This document shows positions 19,127 to 30,371 of a stretch of 64,000 bases of DNA, piece by piece. Both the position numbers and the translations under genes were made by a program. The first letter of the stretch is position 1; each line of letters opens with the position of its first letter. The notes under the pieces were generated by a model that worked only from the letters and a program-made list of their open reading frames with translations, did no database searches and had not been told where the DNA came from. This DNA comes from JAAELZ01 sp965237485 (GTDB taxonomy: Bacteria > Pseudomonadota > Gammaproteobacteria > Arenicellales > Poriferihabitantaceae). The stretch is taken from contig CBDEFQ010000003.1 of the NCBI GenBank assembly GCA_965237485.1, positions 12,816 to 76,815 on the forward strand. Reading direction: 5' to 3'.

Positions 19127-19600
19127 ATGAACTTTAGTATACGACCAGCGCTCGCGAGCGACGCAAAAGGCATCCACACCCTGTTACTTAAATACAGTCA
19201 ACAGGAAGTGCTTTTACCGCGACCGTTAAGTGAAATTTACGCCCTTATTCCGCAGTTCTTCATCGCCGAAGTGGATGATAAGCTCGTTGGTTGCAGTGCT
19301 CTCGAAGTGTTCACCTCTGAATTAGGCGAGGTCAGAAGCCTTGCTGTTGACCCGCAATACAAAGGCTACAAAATTGGTGAGGGCTTGCTAACGGAGGTTG
19401 AAGGCTATGCAAAGAACATTGGCTTATCTAAAATAATGGCCTTAACGTATGTTGATAAGTTCTTCCACAAATTCGGTTATAAAACCGTTATGATGACACA
19501 ATTACCTGAAAAAGTTTGGGGCGTATGTGTAAAATGCCCGAAGTTCAATAATTGCGATGAAGTCGCCGTGTTAAAACGCTTACCTCAGTCTAACCTATGA
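19127..19600 (+). CDS. GNAT N-acetyltransferase, short ArgA-like
   Basis: The 157-residue protein has a single GNAT fold: FSIRPALASDAKGIHTLL at the start, EVRSLAVDPQYKGYKIGEGLL as the acetyl-CoA motif A, and FFHKFGYKTV at the C-terminal lobe. The ending VCVKCPKFNNCDEVAVL, with conserved cysteines, resembles the short stand-alone N-acetylglutamate synthases that start arginine biosynthesis. Its ATG follows the recN stop immediately and its end overlaps bamE by four bases, so it is translated in the same operon. Substrate is inferred, not proven. Confidence 0.8.
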   Translation: MNFSIRPALASDAKGIHTLLLKYSQQEVLLPRPLSEIYALIPQFFIAEVDDKLVGCSALEVFTSELGEVRSLAVDPQYKGYKIGEGLLTEVEGYAKNIGLSKIMALTYVDKFFHKFGYKTVMMTQLPEKVWGVCVKCPKFNNCDEVAVLKRLPQSNL

Positions 19601-19887
19601 AATTTTTTGTTATTGGTGTTTTGTTATTGATATCAACCGGCTGCATCTACAAAACAGATGTTCATCAAGGAAATGTCATTAGCAATGAAAGCCTAGAAAA
19701 ACTTGAAACGGGTATGACGCAAGACCAAGTGCTTTCCTTATTAGGCTCACCGCTTATAACGGACGCCTTTCATAGCAATCGCTGGGATTATTATAGTTAT
19801 TCTAAAACTGGCAAAAAACGCCTGGTAGATCAGAAGCTGGTCACGCTAAACTTTTCTGATGGGCTGCTCACATCGATAGCAAGATAA
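19597..19887 (+). CDS. bamE: Outer membrane assembly lipoprotein BamE
   Basis: BamE (SmpA/OmlA) is the small lipoprotein of the BAM complex that inserts beta-barrel proteins in the outer membrane. The 96 residues have a lipoprotein signal with lipobox STGC, then the BamE fold: GNVISNESLEKLETGMTQDQV, LLGSPLITDAF and a WDYYSYSK strand. Adjacency to recN is widespread in gammaproteobacteria. The start overlaps the GNAT gene by four bases. A strong terminator follows. Confidence 0.95.
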   Translation: MKFFVIGVLLLISTGCIYKTDVHQGNVISNESLEKLETGMTQDQVLSLLGSPLITDAFHSNRWDYYSYSKTGKKRLVDQKLVTLNFSDGLLTSIAR

Positions 19888-19911
19888 GTAAAAAAGTGGT
19901 TTTGAGCGACA

Positions 19912-19942
19912 AAAAAGCCGGCGAGAAGCCGGCTTTTTCGTT
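19912..19942 (+). terminator. Rho-independent terminator after bamE
   Basis: AAAAAGCCGGC and GCCGGCTTTTT pair perfectly (11 bp) around a five-base loop, with the T-run built into the stem end. It closes the nadK-recN-GNAT-bamE operon and could work in both directions. Confidence 0.9.
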
Positions 19943-19969
19943 AGCGTAGTGCTGTCGAATCAACCTTAG

Positions 19970-20127
19970 TCAATAACTTCGTAACCTTCTGAAAAAGTCA
20001 CTCCAGCTAGGCTTCTCTACCGGTTCTTCTGCCATTCCTGGGGTTTCCGCTAAACGGCCTCCGCTTCTTCAGCTATTTCGACTTCTTCAATAACTTTCGC
20101 GTCAACAATTACTATCTCTTCTTCAAA
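19970..20127 (-). pseudogene. Degraded 3' end of an acidic-tailed gene
   Basis: On the minus strand a Glu-rich segment (EEIVIVDAKVIEEVEIAEEA) continues, after a one-base frame change near 20055, into ETPGMAEEPVEKPSWSDFF and then a stop at 19970. It resembles the C-terminal tail of a longer protein whose 5' part was lost when the transposase relic to the right arrived. I cannot name the family. Confidence 0.35.
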
Positions 20128-20185
20128 ACTAGCGGTAAAGGAAAACAGGCCGGAACCTATCCATATTCCAACATAATGATTCCTT

Positions 20186-21388
20186 GAGAGCGCAGCGTAA
20201 CTCACGATTTTAGTTTGATATTTTCGAAGCACTCATTTTTTGAGCTATATTTGCCCAGTTTCGCGTATTCGATCATCATTTAGTCACTATTTTATCAATT
20301 CGAGCACCTAAGCCATATTAAAGGCACAACTATCCAGCATAGTGCCAATCAGGCAAGCCATACAAGCTTAAGAACTTAGCACCTTTACGGATATTCGCTG
20401 CCATCGCCGCTAGGCCGTAAACAGTCTGGTTCTTCGCTAGCCCCATGAACCGAGTGCGAGCTAAACCATAATGCTGCTTGTAAGTCGCAAAGAGCCGTTC
20501 GCCACCTGCTCGCGTTACCGCAATAACTGCATTACGGGTACGGTCTGCATCTGACAACGGATTACCTCGATAGCCCTTGCGTTGAACCTGATCATCAATT
20601 CCAAGTTGCTCCAGTTTATCTCGCGTCTCCTCAGAACTATACGCCGCATCAGCATATAGGGCAGTCTCATCGCCCAACAGCAATTCATCGCGCAGTTGGC
20701 TGTCATGAACATGCCCTGGCGTCACATTCTGGTGCTGAACAAACCCATCCTCATCAACTCCCGTATGCACTGAGTAGCCATAGGTAGACTTCTTTCGACC
20801 TCGGCTGTCATTTTTGACATGCCAGCTCGCTTCAGGGTCTCGCTTAGGCGTCCCGTCTTTGCCGTTACCATTTCCAGAACGAGCCGCTTCTATAGGTGTT
20901 GCATCTATAATGTTGATGCGCCCCTTGCTCATAATAACGTTCTTCGCTTCAAGTTGACGATTGATCTCACCTAGCAAGCGGTCCCACAGTTCGTGCTCCA
21001 TTAACTGGTTACGAAAGCGCCCAAGGGTCGAAGCTTCAGGTACATCGCCGCCTAACTCAAAGCGGCAAAACTTACGAAACAATAAATCTCTAAATAAGCA
21101 CTGTGCTAACTCCCTATCCGACAGTTCATACCAAATTCCCAGCATCAAGCTGCGGAACAAACTAAGTAATGGATAACTAGGGCGGCCAGTAGTGCCAGCA
21201 TAAATAGATGAAAGCAGTGTCTCTATTTCGCTCCAATCTAATAGTGCTTCTGTATCATCAAGACTATGCAGAATTGGATGATCCAAATCTGATCTTGATA
21301 CTAATAAATCTCGTTGGGTGGCGAATGGTTTTTGCATGCCTAATTTTAACAAATTATGTAGATACTCGATGAGTTATGCTGCACTCTC
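20186..21388 (-). mobile_element. IS5-family element, copy 1
   Basis: The element is 1,203 bp with inverted ends GAGAG(C/T)GCAGC(G/A)TAACTCA, flanked by the 5-bp direct repeat TCCTT (20181-20185 and 21389-21393). It is inserted in the integrase-type transposase relic. It is nearly identical to copies at 38.1 and 49.8 kb, so transposition was recent. Confidence 0.9.
20330..21352 (-). CDS. IS5-family transposase, copy 1
   Basis: The 340-residue DDE transposase (335 if it starts at the internal ATG, MQKPFATQ) has an N-terminal DUF772-type region (RPSYPLLSLFRSLMLGIWY). The catalytic region includes INIIDATPIEAARSGNG, ETALYADAAYSSEETRDKL and a late ERLFATYKQHYGLARTRF segment. It differs from the other two copies by only a few residues (for example QHQN for QRQN). 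Confidence 0.93.
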   Translation of the reverse strand: MLKLGMQKPFATQRDLLVSRSDLDHPILHSLDDTEALLDWSEIETLLSSIYAGTTGRPSYPLLSLFRSLMLGIWYELSDRELAQCLFRDLLFRKFCRFELGGDVPEASTLGRFRNQLMEHELWDRLLGEINRQLEAKNVIMSKGRINIIDATPIEAARSGNGNGKDGTPKRDPEASWHVKNDSRGRKKSTYGYSVHTGVDEDGFVQHQNVTPGHVHDSQLRDELLLGDETALYADAAYSSEETRDKLEQLGIDDQVQRKGYRGNPLSDADRTRNAVIAVTRAGGERLFATYKQHYGLARTRFMGLAKNQTVYGLAAMAANIRKGAKFLSLYGLPDWHYAG

Positions 21389-22043
21389 TCCTTATGAAAA
21401 ACTTAAATCATTGCCTAATGCCAATGTATTTCTCAAGGCTCAAATCTCGTTTTCACTGCTCGACGATATTGTTTATAAAATAAGCGATGACGATGCTACA
21501 AAACAACTTAACCAAGAAAAATCTAAACGCTATAAAGAACTCGGCAGCAAGCTACCGAGTTTTAGAGTAATCCCAACTGACGACTCATAGATTCATGTTC
21601 ATCCAACTCCAAAAGTTGATTCTGTACATAAACCCGCATCGTATCTTCATTCGCGTTTCCTATCGTTTCGACAAAACAGCTCTAAGACCGCAACTACCTC
21701 CCCAAAAATATCACTTATTAATCTCCGGATAAAGCCTAAAAAATCTCGAGTCGATAAACATGATGCGCATTTCTTTGAATATCCATAAGCGAAACAGCCA
21801 AAATGGGATAAATCCCATTTTAAGCTATTCAGCTCGGGGGCAAGCCCCCGAGATTTTCGCTAATCGAGTTAAAACCACCTTATGAACAGAACTGGTAAAT
21901 CACTTTCTCGATATCATTTCAGTATTGGAATAGACTCGGAGAAATATACCATTGTCTAGAAAATTAGCCTGTAGAAAATAACAAAATGTATCAATTCTCC
22001 ATCAACCTACATTTATCAAACTTCATCAAACTTAACTAAAATT

Positions 22044-22394
22044 ATGGCCCAAGACTTACTGTTTACCAAAATTATTAACGGCGATCTGCCTGCAGATATT
22101 GTGTTTAGCAATGAGCGCGTAACTGCTTTTAGAGACGTTCATCCGCAAGCACCTACGCACATTTTGATCATTCCCAATAAACGAATTCCAACAGTCAATG
22201 ATATTGAAAAAGAGGACGAAGCAGTAATCGGCGAATTATTCAGCGTCGCTAAACGATTGGCTAAGCAAGAAGGTTTGAGTGAGGATGGATTTCGACTAAT
22301 TGTTAATTGTAATCAACACGGCGGGCAAGAAGTTTACCACCTGCATATGCACTTATTAGGGGGCAAGCCGTTGGGTCCAATGCTTAGCGCTTGA
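22044..22394 (+). CDS. hinT: HIT-family purine nucleoside phosphoramidase HinT
   Basis: The 116-residue HINT protein has the histidine triad HLHMHLLGG at its C-terminal end ([14 protein letters not shown]) and the helix-strand start [21 protein letters not shown] proteins hydrolyse aminoacyl-AMP and related phosphoramidates. The ATG at 22044 follows 450 bases of relic DNA, and its stop is one base from the convergent greA stop, with no visible terminator between them. Confidence 0.95.
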   Translation: MAQDLLFTKIINGDLPADIVFSNERVTAFRDVHPQAPTHILIIPNKRIPTVNDIEKEDEAVIGELFSVAKRLAKQEGLSEDGFRLIVNCNQHGGQEVYHLHMHLLGGKPLGPMLSA

Positions 22395-22395
22395 G

Positions 22396-22881
22396 CTAGG
22401 CCTTTTCGTAGCGTACATCAACCACTTCAAATTGACGTAATCCACCCGGTGCTTGAAACTTAACTTCATCGTCAACTTCTTTTCCGATTAATGCGCGCGC
22501 AATGGGTGAATTAACTGATATTTTACCTTGTTCCACATTGCTTTCTAAATCACCAACAATTTGGTAGGTCACTTCTTCTTCCGACTCAATATCAAATAAC
22601 ACAACATAAGCCCCAAATATTACTTTGCCTTGCACTGCAGTTTTTGACGCATCGATAACTTCCGCAACCGATAGCTTGGACTCCAACTCCTTAATTCTGC
22701 CTTCGATAAAAGAGTGTTGCTCCCTAGCCGCATGATATTCAGCATTTTCAGATAAATCACCGTGAGTGCGGGCTTCAGCCACAGCAGTCACGATATTAGG
22801 GCGTTCAACGCTCTTTAAATTCTTTAACTCGGCTCGCAAAGCGACTTCACCACTTGGAGTTAATAGAATACGTTCGACCAT
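22396..22881 (-). CDS. greA: Transcription elongation factor GreA
   Basis: GreA rescues backtracked RNA polymerase by stimulating cleavage of the transcript. The 161 residues contain the N-terminal coiled coil with the acidic tip motif ([19 protein letters not shown], about residues 37-55) and the FKBP-like C-terminal domain ([20 protein letters not shown]). It lies six bases after carB, completing the standard dapB-carA-carB-greA order. Confidence 0.98.
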   Translation of the reverse strand: MVERILLTPSGEVALRAELKNLKSVERPNIVTAVAEARTHGDLSENAEYHAAREQHSFIEGRIKELESKLSVAEVIDASKTAVQGKVIFGAYVVLFDIESEEEVTYQIVGDLESNVEQGKISVNSPIARALIGKEVDDEVKFQAPGGLRQFEVVDVRYEKA

Positions 22882-22887
22882 GATAAT

Positions 22888-25800
22888 TTATAACTGATTA
22901 ATAGATAATGTTTGATGCAGGTTTTGTACACTGTTTACCAATATTTTTTCACCCGAACGGTGCGCTTCCACACATGCCCTTGCTCCAGCAAGAGTAGTGT
23001 AATACGTGACTTTACGCAATAAAGCTTCGCGACGGATGGTATAAGAATCGCGCAAGCTTTCTTTACCTGCGGTAGTGTTAAACACCAAATCAAAATCATT
23101 ATTCTTTATTCGGTCAACCACATTTGGCCGGCCTTCTTTTACCTTGTTCACCACTTGTGCACTAATTCCATGCTCATTCAAAATGCGCGCGGTGCCTTCG
23201 GTCGAAACAATGGTGTACCCTTGTGAGTCAAAGTATTTGGCCACTGGGATTACGCCAAGTTGATCAGCCTTTTTCATGCTAATCAGCACCGTTCCTTTGC
23301 ACTTTATGCGCGCGCCGATGGCCAACTGAGACTTTCTAAACGCCTCTCCAAAGGTAGCACCTATGCCCATCACCTCGCCTGTTGATTTCATTTCAGGCCC
23401 GAGCACGGTATCAACTCCAGGGAACTTATTAAATGGAAATATCGCTTCTTTTACTGAATAATAGGGCGGGTAAATCTCACCCGAAACACCCTGCTTAGCC
23501 AGTGACTGGCCCGCCATGCAACGTGCGGCAATCTTTGCGAGTGAGCGTCCAGTAGCCTTAGAGACAAACGGCACAGTACGTGACGCGCGGGGGTTCACTT
23601 CCAACACATAAATATCTTCACCCTTTATTGCAAATTGCACATTCATCAATCCTATCACACCAATAGCCAATGCCATTTCTCGTGTTTGGCGCTTGAGTTC
23701 TTCTTGCACCTCGTCACTCAAACTAAAGGGCGGTATAGAGCAAGCCGAATCACCCGAGTGCACACCTGCTTCTTCTATATGTTCCATAATGCCGCCGATG
23801 ACCACGCTTTCGCCATCACAAATCGCATCAACGTCCACTTCAATCGCATCATTTAAGAAGCGGTCAAGTAAGACAGGTGATTTATTTGAGACATCAATCG
23901 CATTTTTCATATAACGCGCCAAGTCTTCAGCCGAATGTACGATTTCCATCGCACGCCCGCCTAAAACATAGGATGGACGCACCACCAGCGGGTAGCCGAT
24001 CTCTTCCGCCAACTCCAAAGCTTGCTCTGCATTACTTGCGGTGCGGTTGGGTGGTTGCAGTAAATTAAGGTCGTTAAGTAACCTTTGAAAAAACTCTCGG
24101 TCTTCGGCTTTATGAATTGAGTCCGGTGAAGTGCCAATTATCGGCACGCCTGCAGCCTCGAGCTGACGCGCTAAGTTCAAAGGTGTTTGGCCACCATATT
24201 GCACAATGACCCCATGTGGTTTTTCAATATGAGCAATTTCTAGTACATCTTCAAGTGTTAGCGGTTCAAAATACAGGCGGTCTGAGGTATCGTAATCAGT
24301 AGATACCGTTTCTGGGTTGCAGTTAACCATGATGGTTTCATAGCCGTCATTGCGTAAGGCAAAAGCAGCGTGCACACAGCAATAATCAAACTCAATGCCT
24401 TGGCCTATGCGGTTCGGCCCACCACCTAGCACCATGATTTTTTTACGTTCGCTAGGCTTGGCTTCGCATTCTTGCTCGTAACTCGAATACATATAGGCGG
24501 TGGAGGTATCAAACTCAGCCGCGCAAGAATCTACGCGCTTGTATACAGGGTGGATATTTTCTGTATGCCGGCGCGAACGAACTGTGTGTTCATCAGTGCC
24601 CATTAAATTCGCTAATCGTTTATCTGAAAATCCTTTGCGTTTTATTTGTCGTAGGCTTTCCGCGCTGATCTGATCGATTGATTGATCAAGCAATGATTGT
24701 TCGGTGTCGATCAAATCCTTTATTTCGCATAAAAACCATGGGTCGATCATGCAACGGTCATATACTTGTTCAACGCTCATTCCACTGCGAAAAGCCTCAC
24801 CTACGAACCACAAGCGATCCGATTCGGGCGTGCGCAAACGCGCGCTAATAAAATCTTCTAGCTCTGCGCCTTGTAAGTTCGGATCAACTACAGAATCAAA
24901 ACCCGTGCGGCCAATCTCCAAACCGCGCATTGCCTTTTGCAATGACTCTTGGAAAGTTCGGCCAATCGCCATCACTTCGCCAACAGATTTCATTTGCGTG
25001 GTTAAGGTTGCATCAGCCTGCGGGAATTTAACAAAATCAAATCGAGGAATTTTAGTAACGACGTAATCAATACTAGGCTCAAAGGAAGCCGGGGTCTGCC
25101 CGCCCGTAATTTCATTGCGCAGCTCGTCAAGTGTGTAACCTATTGCCAGCTTTGCTGCTACCTTGGCGATTGGAAAACCAGTGGCTTTAGACGCCAAAGC
25201 TGAAGAGCGCGATACGCGCGGATTCATCTCGATAACGATCATCCGACCATCTACGGGGTTAACCGCAAACTGCACGTTTGAACCACCTGTATCAACCCCA
25301 ATTTCACGCAACACCGCAATGCTGGCGTTACGCATAATTTGGTATTCTTTATCTGTCAATGTTTGCGCAGGTGCCACCGTGATCGAGTCACCCGTGTGCA
25401 CGCCCATCGGATCTAGATTTTCTATAGAGCAAATGATAATGCAATTGTCTTTATGGTCTCGAACCACTTCCATTTCGTATTCTTTCCAACCGATAATGCT
25501 CTCCTCAATTAATAGCTCATTGGTTGGCGAAGCGTCCAAGCCGCGCTCACAAATATCGTTAAACTCATCGATGTTGTAAGCGATACCACCCCCCGTCCCG
25601 CCCATTGTAAAGGAAGGCCGAATGATTGCTGGCAGACCCACATCTTTAAGAATTTTATGCGCTTGTTCCATCGAGTGAGCGACGTCACCATGAACCGATT
25701 CAAGGCCGATCTTGTTCATCGCTAACTTGAATTTCTCACGGTCCTCAGCTTTATCGATGGCAACCCGCGAAGCCCCGATCATTTGCACGTCAAACTCTTT

Positions 25801-26124
25801 AAGTACGCCTTCGCGGTCTAAGTCTAAGGCACAATTCAACGCTGTCTGACCGCCCATAGTTGGCAGCAATACATCGGGGCGTTCTTTCTTAATAATCTGA
25901 GCAACTGTTTGCCATTCTATCGGTTCGATATAAGTGGCATCGGCAAACCCTGGGTCGGTCATGATGGTCGCGGGGTTTGAGTTCACTAATACAACGCGAT
26001 AACCTTCTTCTTGTAATGCCTTGCAAGCTTGCACGCCAGAGTAATCAAACTCGCAAGCTTGGCCGATAATAATCGGGCCAGCGCCAATGATAAGAACGGT
26101 TTTTATGTCGGTTCTCTTAGGCAT
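22888..26124 (-). CDS. carB: Carbamoyl-phosphate synthase large subunit
   Basis: CarB makes carbamoyl phosphate from bicarbonate, two ATP and ammonia channelled from CarA, for pyrimidine and arginine synthesis. The 1,078 residues show the two homologous ATP-grasp halves: [24 protein letters not shown] start here as [18 protein letters not shown], and [19 protein letters not shown] for the second half near residue 566. The C-terminal MGS-like allosteric domain contains [20 protein letters not shown]. Its ATG lies inside the end of carA (8-base overlap), indicating coupled translation. Confidence 0.98.
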   Translation of the reverse strand: MPKRTDIKTVLIIGAGPIIIGQACEFDYSGVQACKALQEEGYRVVLVNSNPATIMTDPGFADATYIEPIEWQTVAQIIKKERPDVLLPTMGGQTALNCALDLDREGVLKEFDVQMIGASRVAIDKAEDREKFKLAMNKIGLESVHGDVAHSMEQAHKILKDVGLPAIIRPSFTMGGTGGGIAYNIDEFNDICERGLDASPTNELLIEESIIGWKEYEMEVVRDHKDNCIIICSIENLDPMGVHTGDSITVAPAQTLTDKEYQIMRNASIAVLREIGVDTGGSNVQFAVNPVDGRMIVIEMNPRVSRSSALASKATGFPIAKVAAKLAIGYTLDELRNEITGGQTPASFEPSIDYVVTKIPRFDFVKFPQADATLTTQMKSVGEVMAIGRTFQESLQKAMRGLEIGRTGFDSVVDPNLQGAELEDFISARLRTPESDRLWFVGEAFRSGMSVEQVYDRCMIDPWFLCEIKDLIDTEQSLLDQSIDQISAESLRQIKRKGFSDKRLANLMGTDEHTVRSRRHTENIHPVYKRVDSCAAEFDTSTAYMYSSYEQECEAKPSERKKIMVLGGGPNRIGQGIEFDYCCVHAAFALRNDGYETIMVNCNPETVSTDYDTSDRLYFEPLTLEDVLEIAHIEKPHGVIVQYGGQTPLNLARQLEAAGVPIIGTSPDSIHKAEDREFFQRLLNDLNLLQPPNRTASNAEQALELAEEIGYPLVVRPSYVLGGRAMEIVHSAEDLARYMKNAIDVSNKSPVLLDRFLNDAIEVDVDAICDGESVVIGGIMEHIEEAGVHSGDSACSIPPFSLSDEVQEELKRQTREMALAIGVIGLMNVQFAIKGEDIYVLEVNPRASRTVPFVSKATGRSLAKIAARCMAGQSLAKQGVSGEIYPPYYSVKEAIFPFNKFPGVDTVLGPEMKSTGEVMGIGATFGEAFRKSQLAIGARIKCKGTVLISMKKADQLGVIPVAKYFDSQGYTIVSTEGTARILNEHGISAQVVNKVKEGRPNVVDRIKNNDFDLVFNTTAGKESLRDSYTIRREALLRKVTYYTTLAGARACVEAHRSGEKILVNSVQNLHQTLSINQL

Positions 26125-27271
26125 AGTTTGCCCCCTTATTCTCGCGCATCAACTCTACAAACTGATCGAATAAGCCAAGAATATCTTGTGGCCCGGGGCT
26201 GGCTTCGGGGTGCCCTTGGAAAGAAAACGCTGGTTTATCCTTTCTTCTTACTCCTTGAATGGTCCCGTCGAATAATGACGTGTAGGTGATCTCAAGGTTT
26301 TCCGGCAAACTGGCCTCGTCCACAGCAAAGCCATGATTCTGACTGGTGATAAATACTCTATTACTTGCATGATCTTTAACCGGGTGATTCGCACCATGAT
26401 GACCCGTTTTCATTTTAAAAGATTGGGCACCGCTGGCAATCGAAAGCAGTTGATGACCTAAGCAGATTCCAAACAATGGCACGCCCGCCTCTAAGAAAGA
26501 TCGGATTGCATCGATAGCGTAATCACAAGGCTCTGGATCCCCTGGGCCATTCGACAAAAAAATGCCATCAGGCTGCAGCGCCATGGCTGCTTCAAAAGAA
26601 GTTGTAGCTGGAACGACCGTTAGCTGACAGCCTCGATCCGCCAACAGTCTTAAAATATTTCGCTTGATACCAAAGTCATAAGCCACAACTTTAAATTCTG
26701 CATTATCCGCTGGAATAATTGACGCTCCTTCGTCCAAGCTCCAAGTGCTCTCTGTCCATCCGTATGGCTCGGCTGTACTTACCTCTTTAGCCAAGTCTAG
26801 GCCGCTTAAGCCCCCAAAACCCTGCGCGAGCTTTAATGCTTCTTCGGTAGAAACTTGGCCGCCTGCCATCAAGCACGCTGATTGGGCGCCCTTCTCGCGC
26901 AAGCACCTAGTCAATGCACGGGTGTCGATATCCGCGATACCGACTATATTACGTTTAATCAAATAATCTGAAAGGCTCTCTTGCGCTCTGAAGTTGCTAT
27001 GGGTTTTAGGTAAATCTCGAATCACTAAACCCTTTGAGAAAATTTCACTGGCTTCTTCATCTTCACTTGTGCAACCCACATTACCGATATGGGGGTATGT
27101 TAAGGTGATTATTTGCTCTGCATACGACGGGTCGGTGAGTATTTCCTGATATCCTGTCATCGAAGTGTTAAATACAATTTCACCTACGCGATGCCCCTGC
27201 GCACCGATCGACTTGCCGGCAAAAACTGACCCATCAGCTAATACTAAAATTGCCTCTAACAAACCTTTCAC
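26117..27271 (-). CDS. carA: Carbamoyl-phosphate synthase small subunit
   Basis: CarA is the class I glutamine amidotransferase subunit. The 384 residues have the N-terminal GDGS-type domain ([20 protein letters not shown]) and the glutaminase domain with nucleophile Cys in [17 protein letters not shown]. The [10 protein letters not shown] segment and the His-Glu of [15 protein letters not shown] complete the triad. It starts with GTG at 27269-27271. A terminator lies just upstream, behind dapB, so carAB likely has its own promoter in the short 27272-27300 interval or reads through from dapB. Confidence 0.97.
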   Translation of the reverse strand: MKGLLEAILVLADGSVFAGKSIGAQGHRVGEIVFNTSMTGYQEILTDPSYAEQIITLTYPHIGNVGCTSEDEEASEIFSKGLVIRDLPKTHSNFRAQESLSDYLIKRNIVGIADIDTRALTRCLREKGAQSACLMAGGQVSTEEALKLAQGFGGLSGLDLAKEVSTAEPYGWTESTWSLDEGASIIPADNAEFKVVAYDFGIKRNILRLLADRGCQLTVVPATTSFEAAMALQPDGIFLSNGPGDPEPCDYAIDAIRSFLEAGVPLFGICLGHQLLSIASGAQSFKMKTGHHGANHPVKDHASNRVFITSQNHGFAVDEASLPENLEITYTSLFDGTIQGVRRKDKPAFSFQGHPEASPGPQDILGLFDQFVELMRENKGANYA

Positions 27272-27298
27272 CTTTACAAAATCACCACTTAATTTGCC

Positions 27299-27331
27299 TA
27301 AAAAAAGGGCGAAGCGAAGCGCTTCTCCCCT
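27299..27331 (-). terminator. Terminator between dapB and carA
   Basis: On the minus strand GAAGCG, a CTT loop and CGCTTC form a stem extended by GGG/CCC, directly followed by seven T residues. It lies 44 bases after the dapB stop and about 28 bases before carA. The position is also compatible with an attenuator for carAB. Confidence 0.7.
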
Positions 27332-27374
27332 GTGTTCGATTGAGGATGTATTTTATTCTTTACCGTTGAAGTTA

Positions 27375-28172
27375 TCAATCAAAACCCAACAAGTCATTCA
27401 TACCATACAGGCCAGGGGGTTTCATTGCCAACCACTTGGCAGCGCGCAAAGCGCCCTGCGCAAAAATCTTTCTATCGCTAGCACGGTGGGTGATTTCAAT
27501 ACGTTCTGCTTCCCCAATAAACATAACCATGTGCTCCCCTGCAATATCGCCACCTCGTATCGCAGAAAAACCAATACTGCCGGCTTTTCTTTCGCCGGTA
27601 ATGCCGTGACGCGCAAAAACGCCATCTTGTTGCAAATCTTTTCCCAGCGATTGCGCTAAGACTTCGCCCATCTTTAGCGCGGTACCGGAAGGTGCATCTA
27701 CTTTATGCTTGTGGTGGGCTTCAATTACTTCAATATCAGTGTGTTCACCCAGTGCTTTTGCGGCGAGTTCTAGTAACTTTAAAGTGACATTCACTCCTAC
27801 GCTCATATTTGCAGCGAAAAATACTGGAATGTGTTTAGCAGTTTCGTTCAGGTTTTCCACTTGCTCGGCGGTCATTCCGGTTGTACCAACTACAATGGCT
27901 TTACCCAAATCCATACAAGATTGAAGGTTATGTGCTGTGGCTTCAGGCGTTGAAAAGTCGATCATCACATCAAATTCCGCGCCGCCTAGTGAGCTGGAAA
28001 TAGATAAACCTTTTTCACCAACACCCGCAAGCAACCCCGCATCCTTGCCTAATGCTGGCGAACTGGCGTGCTCTAAGGCCGCGCCAATATTTAATGATGA
28101 ATCACGAGATGCTTCATGAACAAGCGCGCGACCCATCCGTCCAGCGGAACCAATAATAGCTAGTTTTGTCAC
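27375..28172 (-). CDS. dapB: 4-hydroxy-tetrahydrodipicolinate reductase
   Basis: DapB reduces hydroxy-tetrahydrodipicolinate with NAD(P)H in lysine and diaminopimelate synthesis. The 265 residues contain the nucleotide-binding IIGSAGRMGRALVHEA (about 5-20), the VVGTTGMTAEQ segment, and the catalytic-site motif EAHHKHKVDAPSGTALKMGE with its His-His and Lys. The start is GTG at 28170-28172 (TKLAIIGSAG). It heads the dapB-carA-carB-greA block. The 28173-28306 upstream region is gene-free. Confidence 0.97.
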   Translation of the reverse strand: MTKLAIIGSAGRMGRALVHEASRDSSLNIGAALEHASSPALGKDAGLLAGVGEKGLSISSSLGGAEFDVMIDFSTPEATAHNLQSCMDLGKAIVVGTTGMTAEQVENLNETAKHIPVFFAANMSVGVNVTLKLLELAAKALGEHTDIEVIEAHHKHKVDAPSGTALKMGEVLAQSLGKDLQQDGVFARHGITGERKAGSIGFSAIRGGDIAGEHMVMFIGEAERIEITHRASDRKIFAQGALRAAKWLAMKPPGLYGMNDLLGFD

Positions 28173-28578
28173 AGTTGTAATAGTGATAGTAGACTAAGTA
28201 TTGAGATTAACCTGTTCACACAAATATATCTAACCTGGAAATACTGAAAACAGCCTTTTGGTTGAAAACATAAATAGGTAAGATAATGGCTTGGGGCGAG
28301 CGGACGTAACTTCTCAATAACCCGTGGCAGGTAAAATAAAACAAAATATTTCTTGACCGGGTTTTACGCTAAAAGGAAGGTGATTCAACGTGGTCGAGTG
28401 ACTCTATTTAGGTTGAGTTCCAGGGTGGTTGTAGGCCCCTTTACGCTAATAACAAAGATCGCTTAAGGAACGAGGGGTGTCTTCTTAACGTTCGTTGTGG
28501 CGCAGTTGAGAAGGCAAAATTGGACTTTCAAAACCGATGGTACACTAAGGTCTATCCAGTTAACGGACGTTTAAGACC

Positions 28579-30371
28579 TTGAGTAAGCTACCCTCTATTC
28601 CCGACATTCCTGAACAAGAACAAACCCCCGCAGTAAAAATGTTGCGGGTGCTAGTGGAGCAGCTGTTGGTGCGAGTTCAACAACAGGACGAAGAAATAGC
28701 ATTGCTTAAAGATGAAATCAATATCCTTAAGGGGCAGAAGAGGCGGCCTACTTTTAAGGGCGGTAATATGGATAAGAAAACAGAGCCAAAACGTTCATCT
28801 TCTAGCGACAAACCTAAGCAGCGAGCTGGGTCGAACAAGGCAAAGAAAACACCAAGGCTGTCAATTGACCTAAATCTGGTTATTGAACCAGCGAAGTCCG
28901 TGCCCGAAGGTTCTCGCTTTAAAGGCTATCGGGATTTTGTAGTGCAAGATTTGCTTATCAAGGTTCATACCACCCGCTATCGTTTAGCGCATTGGGTAAC
29001 GCCAGACAATAAAAAGCTCAAAGGCCAGTTACCGACATCCGTGGCAGGGCGACATTATGGGCCTCGTCTGGTCAGTTATATTCTCTATCAATATCATCAT
29101 TGTCAAACCACGCAACCACTCTTGTTGGAACAGTTGCGAGAGTGGGGAATTGATATTTCTTCGGGACAAATTAACCCAATACTGATCAGCACTAAAGAGC
29201 CCTTTCATGCTGAGAAAGAGGCGTTACTAAGCGTTGCTCTGAGCGCATCGTCTTACGTGACCGTGGACGATAGTGGTGCTCGCCATCAGGGCAAAAATGG
29301 CGATGTAACGCACATTGGTAATGACTTGTTTGCGTGGTTTAAAAGTACTCAATCAAAAAGTCGAATTAACTTCCTACCGCTATTAAGGGCTGGCAATACG
29401 GATTATCGTTTGAGTCAAAGTGCGTTGAATTATAGGCAACAACATGGATTGCCAAAGCAAGCCTTAGCCGCTGTAACTGAGCACCGGGAACGCCGTATTG
29501 CCAACGAGGATGACTGGCTTGAAATGCTCGATAGCCTGTTGATCATTAAGGCACGTCACCGACGTATCACCACCGAAGGGGCATTACTTGGTAGTATTTT
29601 GCATCATGGTCTGTGTGATGACATCGTTGTCGTCAGTGATGATGCAGGGCAATTTAACATTTTGGCTCATGCCTTGTGTTGGATACACACCGAGCACTTA
29701 ATCCATAAGTTGATACCGCTGAACGAGGGACACCGGCAGGGCATGGCTAAAATACGCGACCAAGTCTGGTGCTTTTATCGGGCGTTAAAGAGTATAAAAC
29801 CCCGCCTTGCGAGAACCAACGTAAAATACTTGAGCAGCGTTTCGATGAAATCTTCACTCAACAGACATGCTACCAAACATTAAATCAGACGCTCAAACGA
29901 ATCCATGCGAATAAAGCAGAATGACTGTTGGTGCTAGATCGACCAGATATTCCGTTACACACCAATGGCAGTGAAACAGACATTCGCGATTACGTGAAAA
30001 AACGAAAAGTGAGTGGCTCCACCCGCAGCGATGCTGGCCAGCAGTGTCGGGACACGTTTGCCAGTTTGAAAAAGACCTGCCGAAAACTGGATATATCGTT
30101 CTGGCACTACCTGACCCATCGACTTGGTATCGGTGAGCAACATATTGATCCTCTGCCAGATATCATTATCCTAGATAAATCAGTTAAAACACGAAAGTCC
30201 ATGCAAGCTCTTGATGCACCTAGCAAAATCAAAAAAAACCTTATCACCAATAAGGTGACCGCGACTTTTTTGATTTCACTATGCACTTCAATTGCTTACA
30301 TGTCTTTTCCGCGTTTAACTGATTTATCTAGGATTATGGAACGCGCCAGCTTTGCCACGGGTTATTGAGAA
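28579..30371 (+). pseudogene. IS66-family transposase (TnpC), inactivated
   Basis: The N-terminal leucine-zipper-like region (KMLRVLVEQLLVRVQQQDEE) and the catalytic SYVTVDDSGARHQGKNG match IS66 transposases. Lesions are a frameshift near 29785 (after VWCFYRALK), an in-frame TGA at 29922-29924, and a MITE that splits the C-terminal end. The second half continues as VLDRPDIPLHTNGSETDIRD and TFASLKKTCRKLDISFWHYL, which contain the conserved NGSE element. Removing the MITE restores PDIIMERASFATGY at the C-terminus. Confidence 0.88.
30170..30332. repeat. MITE copy a (163 bp)
   Basis: Inverted ends CCTAGATAAATCAGTTAAA and complement, flanked by the 5-bp repeat ATTAT (30165-30169 and 30333-30337). 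It lies in the IS66 transposase. The interior contains a hairpin (CCTTATCACCAATAAGG). No coding capacity of its own. Confidence 0.93.

Larger units (their letters stand above)
20128..21936 (+). pseudogene. Relic of integrase-type transposase split by IS5 copy 1
   Basis: The sequences 20128-20185 and 21389-21590 join, once the IS5 copy and one 5-bp repeat are removed, into the C-terminal part of the transposase seen at 48.6-49.7 kb (YEKLKSLPNANVFLKAQISF against YEKLKSLTNAQSYLKTHISF). The right end of that element is still recognisable at 21902-21936 (TCAGTATTGGAATAGACT). It is only moderately similar to the other copies, so it is an older insertion. The span 21591-22043 holds no gene; two perfect hairpins lie at 21800-21821 and 21833-21852. 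Confidence 0.75.

Noticed and set aside
21800..21852. Two perfect hairpins as terminators or a riboswitch
   Set aside because: They lie in relic DNA with no gene ending there and no T-run; they may be IS debris.
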